A stretch of DNA of 39,274 nt from Peribacillus butanolivorans (lineage in GTDB: Bacteria > Bacillota > Bacilli > Bacillales > DSM-1321). The number at the start of each line of letters is the position of its first letter. The first letter of the stretch is position 1. A program made the position numbers and the translations under genes. Positions 9,501 to 16,225 of the stretch are shown piece after piece. The stretch lies in NCBI RefSeq assembly GCF_001273755.1, contig NZ_LGYA01000009.1, positions 18,009 through 57,282 of the forward strand. The letters are read 5' to 3'. A model generated the notes under the pieces. That model made no database searches. It saw only the letters and a program-made list of their open reading frames with translations, and was not told the origin of the DNA.

Positions 9501-10049
9501 TATATCGATGATACCGCCCCGAATGCTGAATTCTCCTGGAGAGGCAACCATTTCCGCCCGGTTATAGCCCATTGCAATAAATTTATTAAGCGTTGGGTCA
9601 AGTTCAATTTCTTCCCCTATTTTAAAAGTAAGCTGATGCCTCTTCCAAATATCCTTTGGAGGAAGCACACGGCGAACCCCAGGAATAGGCGCAATGACAA
9701 TCCCTTTCTTGCCCTCCGTCCAAAAATTCAATGCCTCTACACGTTGGGCTCTTAATTCAGGACTGGCCACACTCAAATCAGCAGCAATTAACTCATTGGC
9801 GGGATAAATATATAGTTCATCCTCTGGGATAAAACTGGATAAATCCTCATGGAATTTTTGTGCTTGTAATAAATTATGGGTTACTAATAAAATCGGCCTG
9901 TTCGTCTTTTCATATACGGCCGCCAGCAGAAGTGATCTCGAAGAACCTGTTAGACCAGATACTATTTGTTCCTTAAGTCCCTCATCAATGCCGGCTATTA
10001 ACGAATGAACATCATCTTGTTTGGAGAATAAGTTTTGCAATCCATTCAC
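6513..10049 (-). CDS. mfd: Transcription-repair coupling factor Mfd
   Basis: 1178-residue DNA translocase that removes stalled RNA polymerase and recruits UvrA to lesions. Domain order is complete: a UvrB-like N-terminal region (about 1-400), the RNA-polymerase-interacting CarD-like domain (KIGDHVVHVNHGIGKYLG, about 500), a superfamily 2 helicase core with Walker A GDVGYGKTEVA (about 650) and box II DEEQRFG (about 750), the TRG motif region with QLRGRVGRSNR, and the C-terminal TRCF domain (about 1020-1130). It begins with GTG at 10049, eight bases after GGAGG. Agreement with B. subtilis Mfd is high throughout. It lies between fin and spoVT as in Bacillus generally. Confidence 0.98.
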   Translation of the reverse strand: MNGLQNLFSKQDDVHSLIAGIDEGLKEQIVSGLTGSSRSLLLAAVYEKTNRPILLVTHNLLQAQKFHEDLSSFIPEDELYIYPANELIAADLSVASPELRAQRVEALNFWTEGKKGIVIAPIPGVRRVLPPKDIWKRHQLTFKIGEEIELDPTLNKFIAMGYNRAEMVASPGEFSIRGGIIDIYPITEPNPMRIELFDTEIDSIRTFSTEDQRSIEKLQKVTIGPVSEALLEERHIERIISKLESGLSKSLKKLKDEKTKEQLVQTISSELEQLKMGNKPDQIFKYLSLAYEKPASLIDYLPVNGLVFLDEISRIQEINDSLEKEEAGWYTELLSQGQIIHDIKLAHPMHELIMKSNRPFVYLSLFLRHVPHTNPQNILNFASKQMQNFHGQMNVFKTELERWKKGKYTVVILGQDDERVKKLHSILADYDIEAAELFDANSILPGKVQILRGSLNSGFELPMQKFSIITETELFNKKSKKSIRRQKLSNAERIKSYSELKIGDHVVHVNHGIGKYLGIETLTINGVHKDYLHIRYQADDKLYVPVDQIDLVQKYVGSEGKEPKLYKLGGTEWKRVKSKVQSSVENIADDLIKLYAEREAAKGYAFSPDGDMQREFETSFAYNETEDQLRSIVEIKKDMERERPMDRLLCGDVGYGKTEVAIRAAFKAIMDGKQVAFLVPTTILAQQHFETLRERFQDYPISIGLMSRFRTKKQQTETIKGLKAGTVDIVVGTHRILSKDIVYRDLGLLIIDEEQRFGVTHKEKIKRLKTNVDVLTLTATPIPRTLHMSMLGVRDLSVIETPPENRFPIQTYVMEYNGSLVTEAIERELARDGQVYFLYNRVEDIARKAEEISMLVPDARVTYAHGQMSEQELEAVMFGFLEGEYDVLVSTTIIETGVDIPNVNTLIVNEADRMGLSQLYQLRGRVGRSNRVAYAFFTYRKDKVLTEVAEKRLQSIKEFTELGSGFKIAMRDLSIRGAGNILGAQQHGFIDSVGFDLYSQMLKEAVEAKRNDQPVEEKSSLEIDVEVDAYIPDAYIADGHQKIEMYKRFRGITSLEEVEELQDEMLDRFGEYPDEVAYLFLIAEMKVYAEKAGIESIKQLKQEISILLREKVSSGVDGQKVFELGSKYGRMVGFGMDGNRMKLVLHIKGVEQSKWLDILFEMAKGLQHVKKEIQATKN

Positions 10050-10181
10050 AATCTGTCCCTCCTCTCTTAACGTGCGAAAACTGTTTCAAGTCCTTGTATT
10101 TTTAACCTGGCATATTCAGCCAAGGTCTCTCTTTATTAACTGGCTCATTCTCTATCTTCATATCTTTAAAACAAAACAAAC

Positions 10182-10210
10182 GGAAAAATGCTTTGGATTT
10201 TGTCCAAAGC
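10182..10210 (-). terminator. Terminator of fin
   Basis: On the minus strand GCTTTGGA-CAAAA-TCCAAAGC is followed by ATTTTT. It separates fin from mfd. Confidence 0.85.
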
Positions 10211-10219
10211 CCTCTCCCG

Positions 10220-10450
10220 CTAATGAATAATATAATCGCTTTCATATAATTCAGGGTTTCTTTGCAGCGATTCATGACAATCTTCACATATCGCCCTCAC
10301 ATGCATATCTCCCTCAGAATCATAAACGATCATCTCTTGACGCTCTTCATCAGTAAGTTTATTAAAACCTAACTGCTCCGTACTCAGTGCGTGTGCCTCG
10401 ATAGAACCCAGCTTAGTTCCACAATGTCGGCAACGATAATGGAGAGCCAT
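10220..10450 (-). CDS. fin: Anti-sigma-F factor Fin
   Basis: 76-residue zinc-finger-like protein (formerly YabK) that inhibits sigma-F so the forespore can switch to sigma-G. Two CxxC pairs are present (C7-C10 and C55-C58), the pattern expected for one bound zinc. The size matches B. subtilis Fin. The ATG at 10450 follows AGGGGG. A sigma-F/sigma-G-type promoter lies at 10479-10509 and a terminator at 10182-10210, so fin can form its own transcript between pth and mfd. Confidence 0.93.
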   Translation of the reverse strand: MALHYRCRHCGTKLGSIEAHALSTEQLGFNKLTDEERQEMIVYDSEGDMHVRAICEDCHESLQRNPELYESDYIIH

Positions 10451-10478
10451 TTGGTAACCCCCTATTTTGTAATAGTGT

Positions 10479-10509
10479 TAGTATGTACAAAAGTAAGGGG
10501 GATTTATTC
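10479..10509 (-). promoter_or_regulatory. Sigma-G/sigma-F-type promoter of fin
   Basis: GAATA (10509-10505), 19 bases, then a perfect sigma-G -10 CATACTA (10485-10479), about 30 bases before the fin start. Eight of ten positions also fit the sigma-F -10. The spacer is one base longer than the sigma-G norm. Forespore control of fin is known in B. subtilis. Confidence 0.55.
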
Positions 10510-10548
10510 AGCGAAAGATTTTATTCTTTACTTATATCTACTCTTAGC

Positions 10549-11109
10549 TTATTGGTTATATTCGTTCATGACCTGTATAAATGGTTTTTCCAACCATGCT
10601 TCACAAGAAGCGGCGCTTTTTTCAATCGTAGCCCCGACATGATTCCATTCTTCTTGGGAGAAACGCCCCAATACATAGTCAGGTACCGGAACATGGCCGA
10701 TCGGGCGACCGATACCTATTCTAATTCGGTTAAAATCTTGTGTACCCAAATGAGAAATTGTAGATTTTATTCCATTATGACCGCCTGCACTTCCTTTTTG
10801 ACGAAGACGGATTCTTCCTGGCGGTAAATCGAGGTCATCATATATAATAACCACATCCGCTATTTCCACCTTAAAGAAATGCATAACAGCCGAAATCGAT
10901 TCACCTGATAAATTCATGTAGGTTAGCGGCTTAAGTAATAAAATCTTTTCTCCCCGTACCATTCCTACACCATAGATTCCCTTATGCTTGGCTTGGTCGA
11001 GTGAGATCGACCACTTTTTAGATAACTCATCTATTACTTCAAAACCGACGTTATGCCGTGTTTTTTCATATTGTTTACCTGGGTTCCCTAACCCTACAAT
11101 AATTTTCAT
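10549..11109 (-). CDS. pth: Peptidyl-tRNA hydrolase (SpoVC)
   Basis: 186-residue essential enzyme that hydrolyses the ester bond of peptidyl-tRNAs released from ribosomes, recycling tRNA. The catalytic His is H19 in KTRHNVG. Conserved N9 (GLGNPG), N66 (TYMNLSG), the DDLDLPPG segment (91-98) and N112 (GGHNG) are all present. Length matches the family. The ATG at 11109 has GGAG eight bases upstream. It lies between ctc and fin, as in B. subtilis, where a mutation in this gene gave the spoVC phenotype. Confidence 0.97.
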   Translation of the reverse strand: MKIIVGLGNPGKQYEKTRHNVGFEVIDELSKKWSISLDQAKHKGIYGVGMVRGEKILLLKPLTYMNLSGESISAVMHFFKVEIADVVIIYDDLDLPPGRIRLRQKGSAGGHNGIKSTISHLGTQDFNRIRIGIGRPIGHVPVPDYVLGRFSQEEWNHVGATIEKSAASCEAWLEKPFIQVMNEYNQ

Positions 11110-11305
11110 GATTCACACTCCGTCATTACCGATATTTAGGGAGTTACGTGTGGACGAAAATTCTAAGATCAGAATGACCTTAGAAAAATAGTACCTCAAT
11201 TTCAAGCTTACCTGCAAGCGACCGGAGAACTAATTAGAAATAAACTCTATTTAAAGAAATCAATCCCTAATAGTTACCAGATGTAAATGGACGCATCCAG
11301 AAGTA

Positions 11306-11335
11306 GAAAAGACGTAACTCATTAAGAGCTACGCC
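11306..11335 (-). terminator. Terminator of ctc
   Basis: GGCGTAGCTC-TTAAT-GAGTTACGTC on the minus strand (two G-T pairs) followed by TTTTCT, just after the ctc stop. It separates ctc from pth. Confidence 0.7.
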
Positions 11336-11369
11336 TATTATACCATGACTTACTTGTTTAATCCCGGCA

Positions 11370-12008
11370 TCATGACTCTGGTGAAGCCTTAGTCTCCCTG
11401 CCTTCTTCATTTAGAGGAATACCGCCATCTTGCTGTTCACCTGTACTAATTTCCTCTTCCTGACGAGGCGCCAATACGGAGGCAACGACTTCTTCACCAT
11501 CGTTGTTAATTGTAACTTGCTGATTTGTTTGAATGTCAGATATGTAGATTGTATCGCCGACCTGAAGCTCAGTAACATCAACATTAATGGATTCAGGAAT
11601 ATCATTAGGCTTAGCCGTAACCGTTACTTCATGAAGAGACTGCTGTAGAACACCACCGTCTTTCACCCCTTTACAGACACCGGTAAGGTTGATGCGTACT
11701 TGTGCCTGTAATTGAGCAGACATATCTACAATTAAAAAGTCAGCATGATAAATGAAATTCTTTATCGGATCCTTTTGATAATCAGAGAGCATAACTTTAA
11801 ATTCAGTTCCATTCAAGTCAAGAGAAATAATACCATTTCGTCCTATTTCTTTCATTGTTTTTTGAAGTTCAATATTATTGACTGAGATGGCCGTATTGCC
11901 GTTTTGATTACCATATACAATAGCCGGGATTTCTCCGCTTTCTCTCAAGTTCCTTAAATTAGAGTGTTTTAAATCCGTACGTTCTTTTGCAGCTAATAAA
12001 TTACTCAT
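11370..12008 (-). CDS. ctc: 50S ribosomal protein bL25, Ctc/TL5 general-stress form
   Basis: 212-residue bL25-family protein that binds 5S rRNA. Residues 1-90 form the L25 domain (RTDLKHSNLRNLRESGEIPA at about 10-29, then VYGNQNGNTAIS). About 95-185 is the extra beta-rich TL5/CTC domain (GVCKGVKDGGVLQQSLHEVT). The remainder is an acidic, low-complexity tail. In B. subtilis ctc follows prs and is induced by sigma-B. A sigma-B-like promoter is visible at 12059-12084, but an ssu operon now lies between prs and ctc. The start follows GGCGGAGG closely. Confidence 0.96.
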   Translation of the reverse strand: MSNLLAAKERTDLKHSNLRNLRESGEIPAIVYGNQNGNTAISVNNIELQKTMKEIGRNGIISLDLNGTEFKVMLSDYQKDPIKNFIYHADFLIVDMSAQLQAQVRINLTGVCKGVKDGGVLQQSLHEVTVTAKPNDIPESINVDVTELQVGDTIYISDIQTNQQVTINNDGEEVVASVLAPRQEEEISTGEQQDGGIPLNEEGRETKASPES

Positions 12009-12058
12009 ACATCCTCCGCCTTCCTAAAATATTAATTACAGGTTCACTATAATTAACA

Positions 12059-12084
12059 GTTCCCTAAATAGCGGTGTATTAAAC
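12059..12084 (-). promoter_or_regulatory. Sigma-B-type promoter of ctc
   Basis: GTTTAA (12084-12079), 14 bases, GGGAAC (12064-12059). The -35 is perfect for sigma-B and the -10 matches GGGWAW in five of six positions. It lies about 50 bases ahead of the ctc start. ctc is the classic sigma-B reporter gene in B. subtilis. Confidence 0.6.
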
Positions 12085-12209
12085 ATGAAAGGAATGACAG
12101 AAAGCTCTAATATGAACTTAAACGTATGATAAACAAAGAAAAGTATCGAATGGAATTCTTTTTTCCTCACTCCTTTCAGTATTTATCACAGGTTTTTCAA
12201 TTACAGACT

Positions 12210-12962
12210 TTATGCATGAATCGCCTTTTTTTCTACCTGATCCTCAACTTGCATGACTCTATTAAGAATTTGGCCAGCCAAGGATGAGTAAAGAATATTG
12301 TCCTTTTTCCGTGGCCTCGGTAGATTAATTTCCTTATTCATAACCACTTTGCCTTCTTCAATTAATATGACCCGGTCAGCCAGCGTAACCGCTTCTTCCA
12401 CATCATGTGTAACGAGTAAGGCAGTAAAGTCTCTTTTTCTCCATAATTCTTCAATTAACCTTTGCATCTCGATTCTTGTCAAAGCGTCCAGCGCCCCTAA
12501 TGGTTCATCCAAAAGAAGAATGTCAGGTTCGTTCACCAATGCCCTAGCTAAGGCAACCCTTTGCCTCTGCCCTCCCGATAGAACCGATGGCCATTCATAT
12601 GCTCGGTCTGCCAGCCCCACCTGCTCTAGTAGCTCCATAGCTTTTGGCTTCCAATCCCCTTTTAAACCAACACCAACATTTTTGAGAATTTTTTTCCAAG
12701 GGAAAAGCCTCCCATCCTGAAACATCGTGCGGGATGATCGATTCAGTCCGTTTAATAATTCGCCATCCACCAGTACCTTCCCGTCCGTTGGTTCATCCAG
12801 GCCTGCCGCAAGACGTAGTAAGGTACTTTTCCCGCATCCACTCTTGCCGACAATAGCTACGAATTCCCCTTTTTTAAAAGTAAGGTCTATTCCCTTTAAA
12901 ACTTCAAAGCCTCCAAAATCCTTCCTAATATTCTGCAGCTCCAATGAACTTCCACTTTTCAT
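12210..12962 (-). CDS. ssuB: Alkanesulfonate ABC transporter ATPase SsuB
   Basis: 250-residue ABC ATPase powering sulfonate import. Walker A is GKSGCGKST (39-47), the signature LSGGQRQR and Walker B ILLLDEPLGALD follow at about 128-158, and the switch His is in LLVTHDVEEA. It belongs to the nitrate/taurine/sulfonate class. Its partners are the permease 14 bases upstream and the lipoprotein SsuA at the operon head. ATG at 12962, eight bases after GAGGAGG. It is the last gene of the operon, and no convincing terminator follows before the ctc promoter. Taurine (TauB) or nitrate relatives share these motifs; the adjacent SsuD favours sulfonates. Confidence 0.93.
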   Translation of the reverse strand: MKSGSSLELQNIRKDFGGFEVLKGIDLTFKKGEFVAIVGKSGCGKSTLLRLAAGLDEPTDGKVLVDGELLNGLNRSSRTMFQDGRLFPWKKILKNVGVGLKGDWKPKAMELLEQVGLADRAYEWPSVLSGGQRQRVALARALVNEPDILLLDEPLGALDALTRIEMQRLIEELWRKRDFTALLVTHDVEEAVTLADRVILIEEGKVVMNKEINLPRPRKKDNILYSSLAGQILNRVMQVEDQVEKKAIHA

Positions 12963-12975
12963 ATAAAAGGCCTCC

Positions 12976-13752
12976 TCATTGGTATGATGGATGCCATTTC
13001 AAGCATCTTTTTTCTATTACCTTGGCAAAAACATCTGATATTTTCCCTAATAGAGCATATAAGAGAATACTGAGTACAACGATATCCATTCTCATGAATT
13101 CCCTGGCATTCATAGCCATATACCCAATTCCAGAATTGGCGGATATCGTTTCCGCGACTATTAATGTGACCCACATAATTCCAAGCGAAAAGCGGATGCC
13201 CACTAAAATGGATGGAAAAGCTGCAGGGAGAATCACGTTCCAGAATAAAGAAAAACCACTTAACCCATAAACCTTCGCCGCTTCAATTAAACCTTTATCG
13301 ACCGACTTCACACCATGAAACGTATTTAAATAGATCGGGAATAGAACTCCTAAGGCAACTAGGAATATTTTTGCTTCTTCCTCAATACCAAACCAAAGAA
13401 TTACGAGCGGAATCAAGGCTAAATGTGGGATGTTTCGCAACATCTGAAGCGAAGTATCGAATAATGTTTCTGCAATGGATGAAAGCCCATTTAACATACC
13501 AAGTACAAAACCAATAATCCCACCAATCAAAAAGCCAATAAAGGCACGCTGGGCACTGATGCCGATATAGCCTATAAGTTCTCCTGTTTTCAATAAAGCA
13601 ATGCCTGCTTTAAGTACTTCAGTCGGGGCAGGTAATATCTGATCCGACAGAATGCCCCACAATGACAGCAACTGCCAAGCTACCAGTAGAAAAACAGGTA
13701 CAAGCCACGTTATGAAAGGGAACTTATTGAACTTGTTTAACTTTTTCTTCAT
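12976..13752 (-). CDS. ssuC: Alkanesulfonate ABC transporter permease SsuC
   Basis: About 258-residue inner-membrane permease with roughly six hydrophobic helices and the binding-protein-dependent transport signature in the central loop (GLIEAAKVYGLSGFSLFWNV, then LPAAFPSILVG), where SsuB docks. A GTG four codons upstream is possible, but the ATG at 13752 lies eight bases after AAGGAAGTGA, a near-perfect Shine-Dalgarno, and is chosen. The start lies inside the 3' end of ssuD (about 29 bases of overlap), suggesting translational coupling. Confidence 0.93.
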   Translation of the reverse strand: MKKKLNKFNKFPFITWLVPVFLLVAWQLLSLWGILSDQILPAPTEVLKAGIALLKTGELIGYIGISAQRAFIGFLIGGIIGFVLGMLNGLSSIAETLFDTSLQMLRNIPHLALIPLVILWFGIEEEAKIFLVALGVLFPIYLNTFHGVKSVDKGLIEAAKVYGLSGFSLFWNVILPAAFPSILVGIRFSLGIMWVTLIVAETISANSGIGYMAMNAREFMRMDIVVLSILLYALLGKISDVFAKVIEKRCLKWHPSYQ

Positions 13753-14893
13753 GTTTATTTTCACTTCCTTTTGTAGGGTAGTGGTTGTTGGCTAATATTT
13801 CTCCAAATGGACTCGTAGCTTTTGACACGGGACCTTGCAGCTGTTCAACAGGGAGTATAGGGAATAGCAGTTCCGCCACTCGGTATGCTTCTTCTAAATG
13901 AGGATAGCCAGATAAAACAAAGGATTCTACCCCAATTTCCTCATACTCTTTCATTCGTGCAGCAACGTTCTCTGCGCTTCCGACTAATGCTGTACCGGCG
14001 CCACCACGCACAAGACCTACACCTGCCCATAGGTTAGGGCTGATTTCAAGGGAATCCCTACTGCCGTTATGAAGTTGGGACATTCTCTTCTGACCAACTG
14101 AATCAAACCGTTCGAAAATCTTTTGTGAATTTTCAATCATTTCATCATCTACATATTTAATGAGTTCATCTGCTGCCTGCCAAGCCTCTTCTTCTGTTTC
14201 CCTTACAATGACATGCATACGGATACCAAATTGAACTTCGCGGCCGTACTCTGCTGCCTTTTTACGAACTTTTTCAATTTTTTCAGCCACTTGTGCTGGT
14301 GGTTCACCCCAAGTTAAATACACATCAATATGCTTTCCTGAAATATCAATGGCCGGGTCAGATGAACCTCCAAAGTATAGTGGAGGGTAAGGTTTTTGTA
14401 CCGGAGGCAACAGAATATTCCCACCTTCAACCTTCAAGTGCTCCCCTTCAAAATCTACCTGCTCTCCAGACATTTCCGCTCTCCAAATATCCAAAAATTC
14501 ATCTGTTAACCTATAACGATCCGTATGGTTCAGAAATACACCATCACCAGCCAATTCGACAGGATCTCCTCCAGTTACTACATTGATTAGAAGGCGACCA
14601 CCCGACAACCGGTCAAAGGAAGCAGCCATCCGGGCTGCCAAAGTCGGTGACATTAAACCTGGACGAATGGCTACTAAAAATTTCATTCTTTCCGTTGCAG
14701 ATATTAATGAAGATCCCACTACCCAGGCATCTTCACAAGACCGTCCAGTTGGAAGTAATGCTCCCTCAAACCCAAGATGGTCAACTGCCTGAGCAATTTG
14801 CTTCAAGTAAGGAAGTGTAATAGGTCTCCCACCCTTAGTTGACCCTAAATAACGACTTTCTCCATGTGACGGAATAAACCAAAATACTTTCAT
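13724..14893 (-). CDS. ssuD: FMNH2-dependent alkanesulfonate monooxygenase SsuD
   Basis: 389-residue bacterial-luciferase-fold enzyme that uses FMNH2 and O2 to convert alkanesulfonates to aldehyde and sulfite, releasing sulfur for cysteine synthesis. SsuD hallmarks: MKVFWFIPSHGESRYLG start, Cys53 in GRSCEDAW, and the RMHVIVRET segment carrying the active-site Arg/His pair. The frame runs ten codons further upstream, but the ATG at 14893 has AAGGGGG at good spacing and starts at the family MKVFWF. The C-terminal 25 or so residues (after about 365) are longer than I expect for the family and overlap ssuC. No SsuE flavin reductase is encoded nearby, so reduced FMN must come from elsewhere. Confidence 0.96.
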   Translation of the reverse strand: MKVFWFIPSHGESRYLGSTKGGRPITLPYLKQIAQAVDHLGFEGALLPTGRSCEDAWVVGSSLISATERMKFLVAIRPGLMSPTLAARMAASFDRLSGGRLLINVVTGGDPVELAGDGVFLNHTDRYRLTDEFLDIWRAEMSGEQVDFEGEHLKVEGGNILLPPVQKPYPPLYFGGSSDPAIDISGKHIDVYLTWGEPPAQVAEKIEKVRKKAAEYGREVQFGIRMHVIVRETEEEAWQAADELIKYVDDEMIENSQKIFERFDSVGQKRMSQLHNGSRDSLEISPNLWAGVGLVRGGAGTALVGSAENVAARMKEYEEIGVESFVLSGYPHLEEAYRVAELLFPILPVEQLQGPVSKATSPFGEILANNHYPTKGSENKHEEKVKQVQ

Positions 14894-14906
14894 TTTTATT
14901 TCCCCC

Positions 14907-15887
14907 TTAATTTTTTTTAACATCTATTGATGCATCGAAAACATTTACTTCGGTTGGAATTAATTTAAGATTGTAAAATGTATCAGCAATTTTTTGTTGG
15001 TCGTTCAGAGCCGTTTTTGAAATTTCCTCAAGTCCATATTCTTTTCTTTTTAATGTTTTATCTAATGCCTCAACACTCATCCCAATCTCTGGAGCTAAGA
15101 ACTCTGCAACATCCTTTGGGTTTTCTTCAATCCACTTATCTACTTTTTTCAATTCCTCTTTAATAATCTTCAAGACTTCTTTATTCTCTGCGAATGTATT
15201 AGTTGCCAAAAAGAATTCGCGATTCGCCACTAATCCTTCTCCATCCTGAATCGTTTTTGTTTCAAGTTCTAGTTCCGCTGCAGATAAAAACGGGTCCCAT
15301 ATTACCCAAGCATCAATCTGATTTCCTTCAAAAGCAGCTCTCGCATCAGCCGGTGGTAAGTAGACGGGCTGAATATCGTCAAGAGTAAGATCCGCCTTCT
15401 CTAATGCTTTAACTAATAAATAATGAACATTGGACCCTTTATTCAAGCCTACTTTCTTGCCTTTTAAATCTTCCACTCTCTTTATAGGCGAATCCTTTTG
15501 CACGACTATGGCTTCTCCTGAGGGGTTTGCTGGCTGATTAGCCACATAGACAAGTGGGGCCTTAGCAGCCTGCGCAAATATCGGTGGTGCCTCTCCTGTG
15601 TGCCCAAAATCAAGGCTTCCAACATTCAAAGCCTCAAGTAGCTGAGGCCCAGCAGGAAATTCAGTCCACTTAACGGTATAACCCACTTCTTTTAAACGTG
15701 TTTCCAGCTCTCCTTTTGATTTTAAAATATTTAATGTCCCGAATTTTTGATAGCCGATTCTGATAGTCTTATCACTTTCTTTTGCGTCAGCACTCTTTGT
15801 ACTGCTTTTTTCCTGCCCACATGCTCCTAATACCAGCATAATGATGCTAAGAATACTCAGTATCCACACATTGCGTTTTTTTTCCAT
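14907..15887 (-). CDS. ssuA: Sulfonate-binding lipoprotein SsuA
   Basis: 326-residue solute-binding lipoprotein of the sulfonate/nitrate/taurine class (NMT1/SsuA-like periplasmic fold). The N-terminus is a lipoprotein signal with lipobox LGAC (20-23), so Cys23 is the lipid anchor. The mature part has the family pattern IRIGYQKFGTLNILKSKG, then FPAGPQLLEALNVGSLDFGH and GEAPPIFAQAAK. It is the first gene of the operon, starting at the ATG at 15887 after GAGGGGTG. Its stop overlaps the ssuD Shine-Dalgarno. Expression probably depends on the attenuator-like leader at 15921-16100. Confidence 0.94.
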   Translation of the reverse strand: MEKKRNVWILSILSIIMLVLGACGQEKSSTKSADAKESDKTIRIGYQKFGTLNILKSKGELETRLKEVGYTVKWTEFPAGPQLLEALNVGSLDFGHTGEAPPIFAQAAKAPLVYVANQPANPSGEAIVVQKDSPIKRVEDLKGKKVGLNKGSNVHYLLVKALEKADLTLDDIQPVYLPPADARAAFEGNQIDAWVIWDPFLSAAELELETKTIQDGEGLVANREFFLATNTFAENKEVLKIIKEELKKVDKWIEENPKDVAEFLAPEIGMSVEALDKTLKRKEYGLEEISKTALNDQQKIADTFYNLKLIPTEVNVFDASIDVKKN

Positions 15888-15920
15888 ACTCTACACCCCT
15901 CATTAAACTGATTTGTATAA

Positions 15921-15999
15921 AATAAAAAGCTCCTTTTCTTCACCAAAAGTACAATAGGTCAAAAAGATGCCTAATGTGAGATGGTAAGTGAAAAGGAGC
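15921..15999 (-). terminator. Leader terminator (attenuator) before ssuA
   Basis: On the minus strand GCTCCTTTTC (15999-15990) pairs perfectly with GAAAAGGAGC (15938-15929) and is followed by TTTTTATTTT. The stem extends through TTACC against GGTGA. It lies between the promoter at 16106-16134 and the ssuA start, so it can stop the transcript before any ssu gene. Confidence 0.75.
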
Positions 16000-16100
16000 C
16001 TTCGGTAGCCCGATCGGCCATTTAATTTGTGAGCTTTTTTCTTACTCAGAACCAGAAAGAGAGTTTTTTCTTTAGATTCATAAAATGAAAATTGATTATG
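15921..16100 (-). promoter_or_regulatory. Structured 5' leader of the ssu operon, possible riboswitch of unassigned class
   Basis: The leader holds an alternative pairing exclusive of the terminator: TGAGTAAG (16048-16041) can pair with CTTA (15988-15985) and CTCA (15980-15977), which uses part of the terminator 5' arm. Between them is a compact GC-rich hairpin, GCC..CGG-GCTA-CCG..GGC (about 15998-16019). I see neither the S-box core (GGCAACC type) nor a T-box sequence (GGGTGGNACCGCG). A ligand-controlled or protein-controlled antitermination leader is inferred; sulfur status is the obvious signal. Confidence 0.45.
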
Positions 16101-16105
16101 TATAC

Positions 16106-16134
16106 ATATTAATATCAGTATTCGCACCTGTCAA
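16106..16134 (-). promoter_or_regulatory. Sigma-A-type promoter of the ssu operon
   Basis: TTGACA (16134-16129), 17 bases, TAATAT (16111-16106): perfect -35, moderate -10. Predicted start near 16099 gives a leader of about 210 bases. It lies beyond the prs terminator, so the ssu operon is an independent unit. Confidence 0.6.
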
Positions 16135-16176
16135 CTAAGAATTAATTTATTTTCGGAATAATTCAAATATTTTATA

Positions 16177-16213
16177 TAAAAAAACATGGTGGAAACTAGG
16201 CCCACCATGTTTT
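16177..16213 (-). terminator. Terminator of glmU-prs
   Basis: On the minus strand ACATGGTGG-GCCTAGTTT-CCACCATGT followed by seven T. Strong intrinsic terminator right after prs, isolating it from ssu and ctc. Confidence 0.92.
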
Positions 16214-16225
16214 CTTTATTTTTTA

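Noticed and set aside
12298..12720. 140-codon plus-strand frame opposite ssuB
   Set aside because: Antisense shadow of a clear ABC ATPase; Ser/Thr-rich composition and no start signal.
16021..16060. Possible T-box or S-box in the ssu leader
   Set aside because: I looked for the T-box GGGTGGNACCGCG core and the S-box GGCAACC-containing core and found neither; the leader is therefore reported as unassigned.
15903..16127. 74-codon minus-strand open frame in the ssu leader
   Set aside because: It runs through the leader hairpins, lacks a good Shine-Dalgarno, and its hydrophobic, Lys-rich sequence is what AT-rich noncoding DNA gives. Leader-peptide attenuation is not supported by any run of Cys or Met codons.
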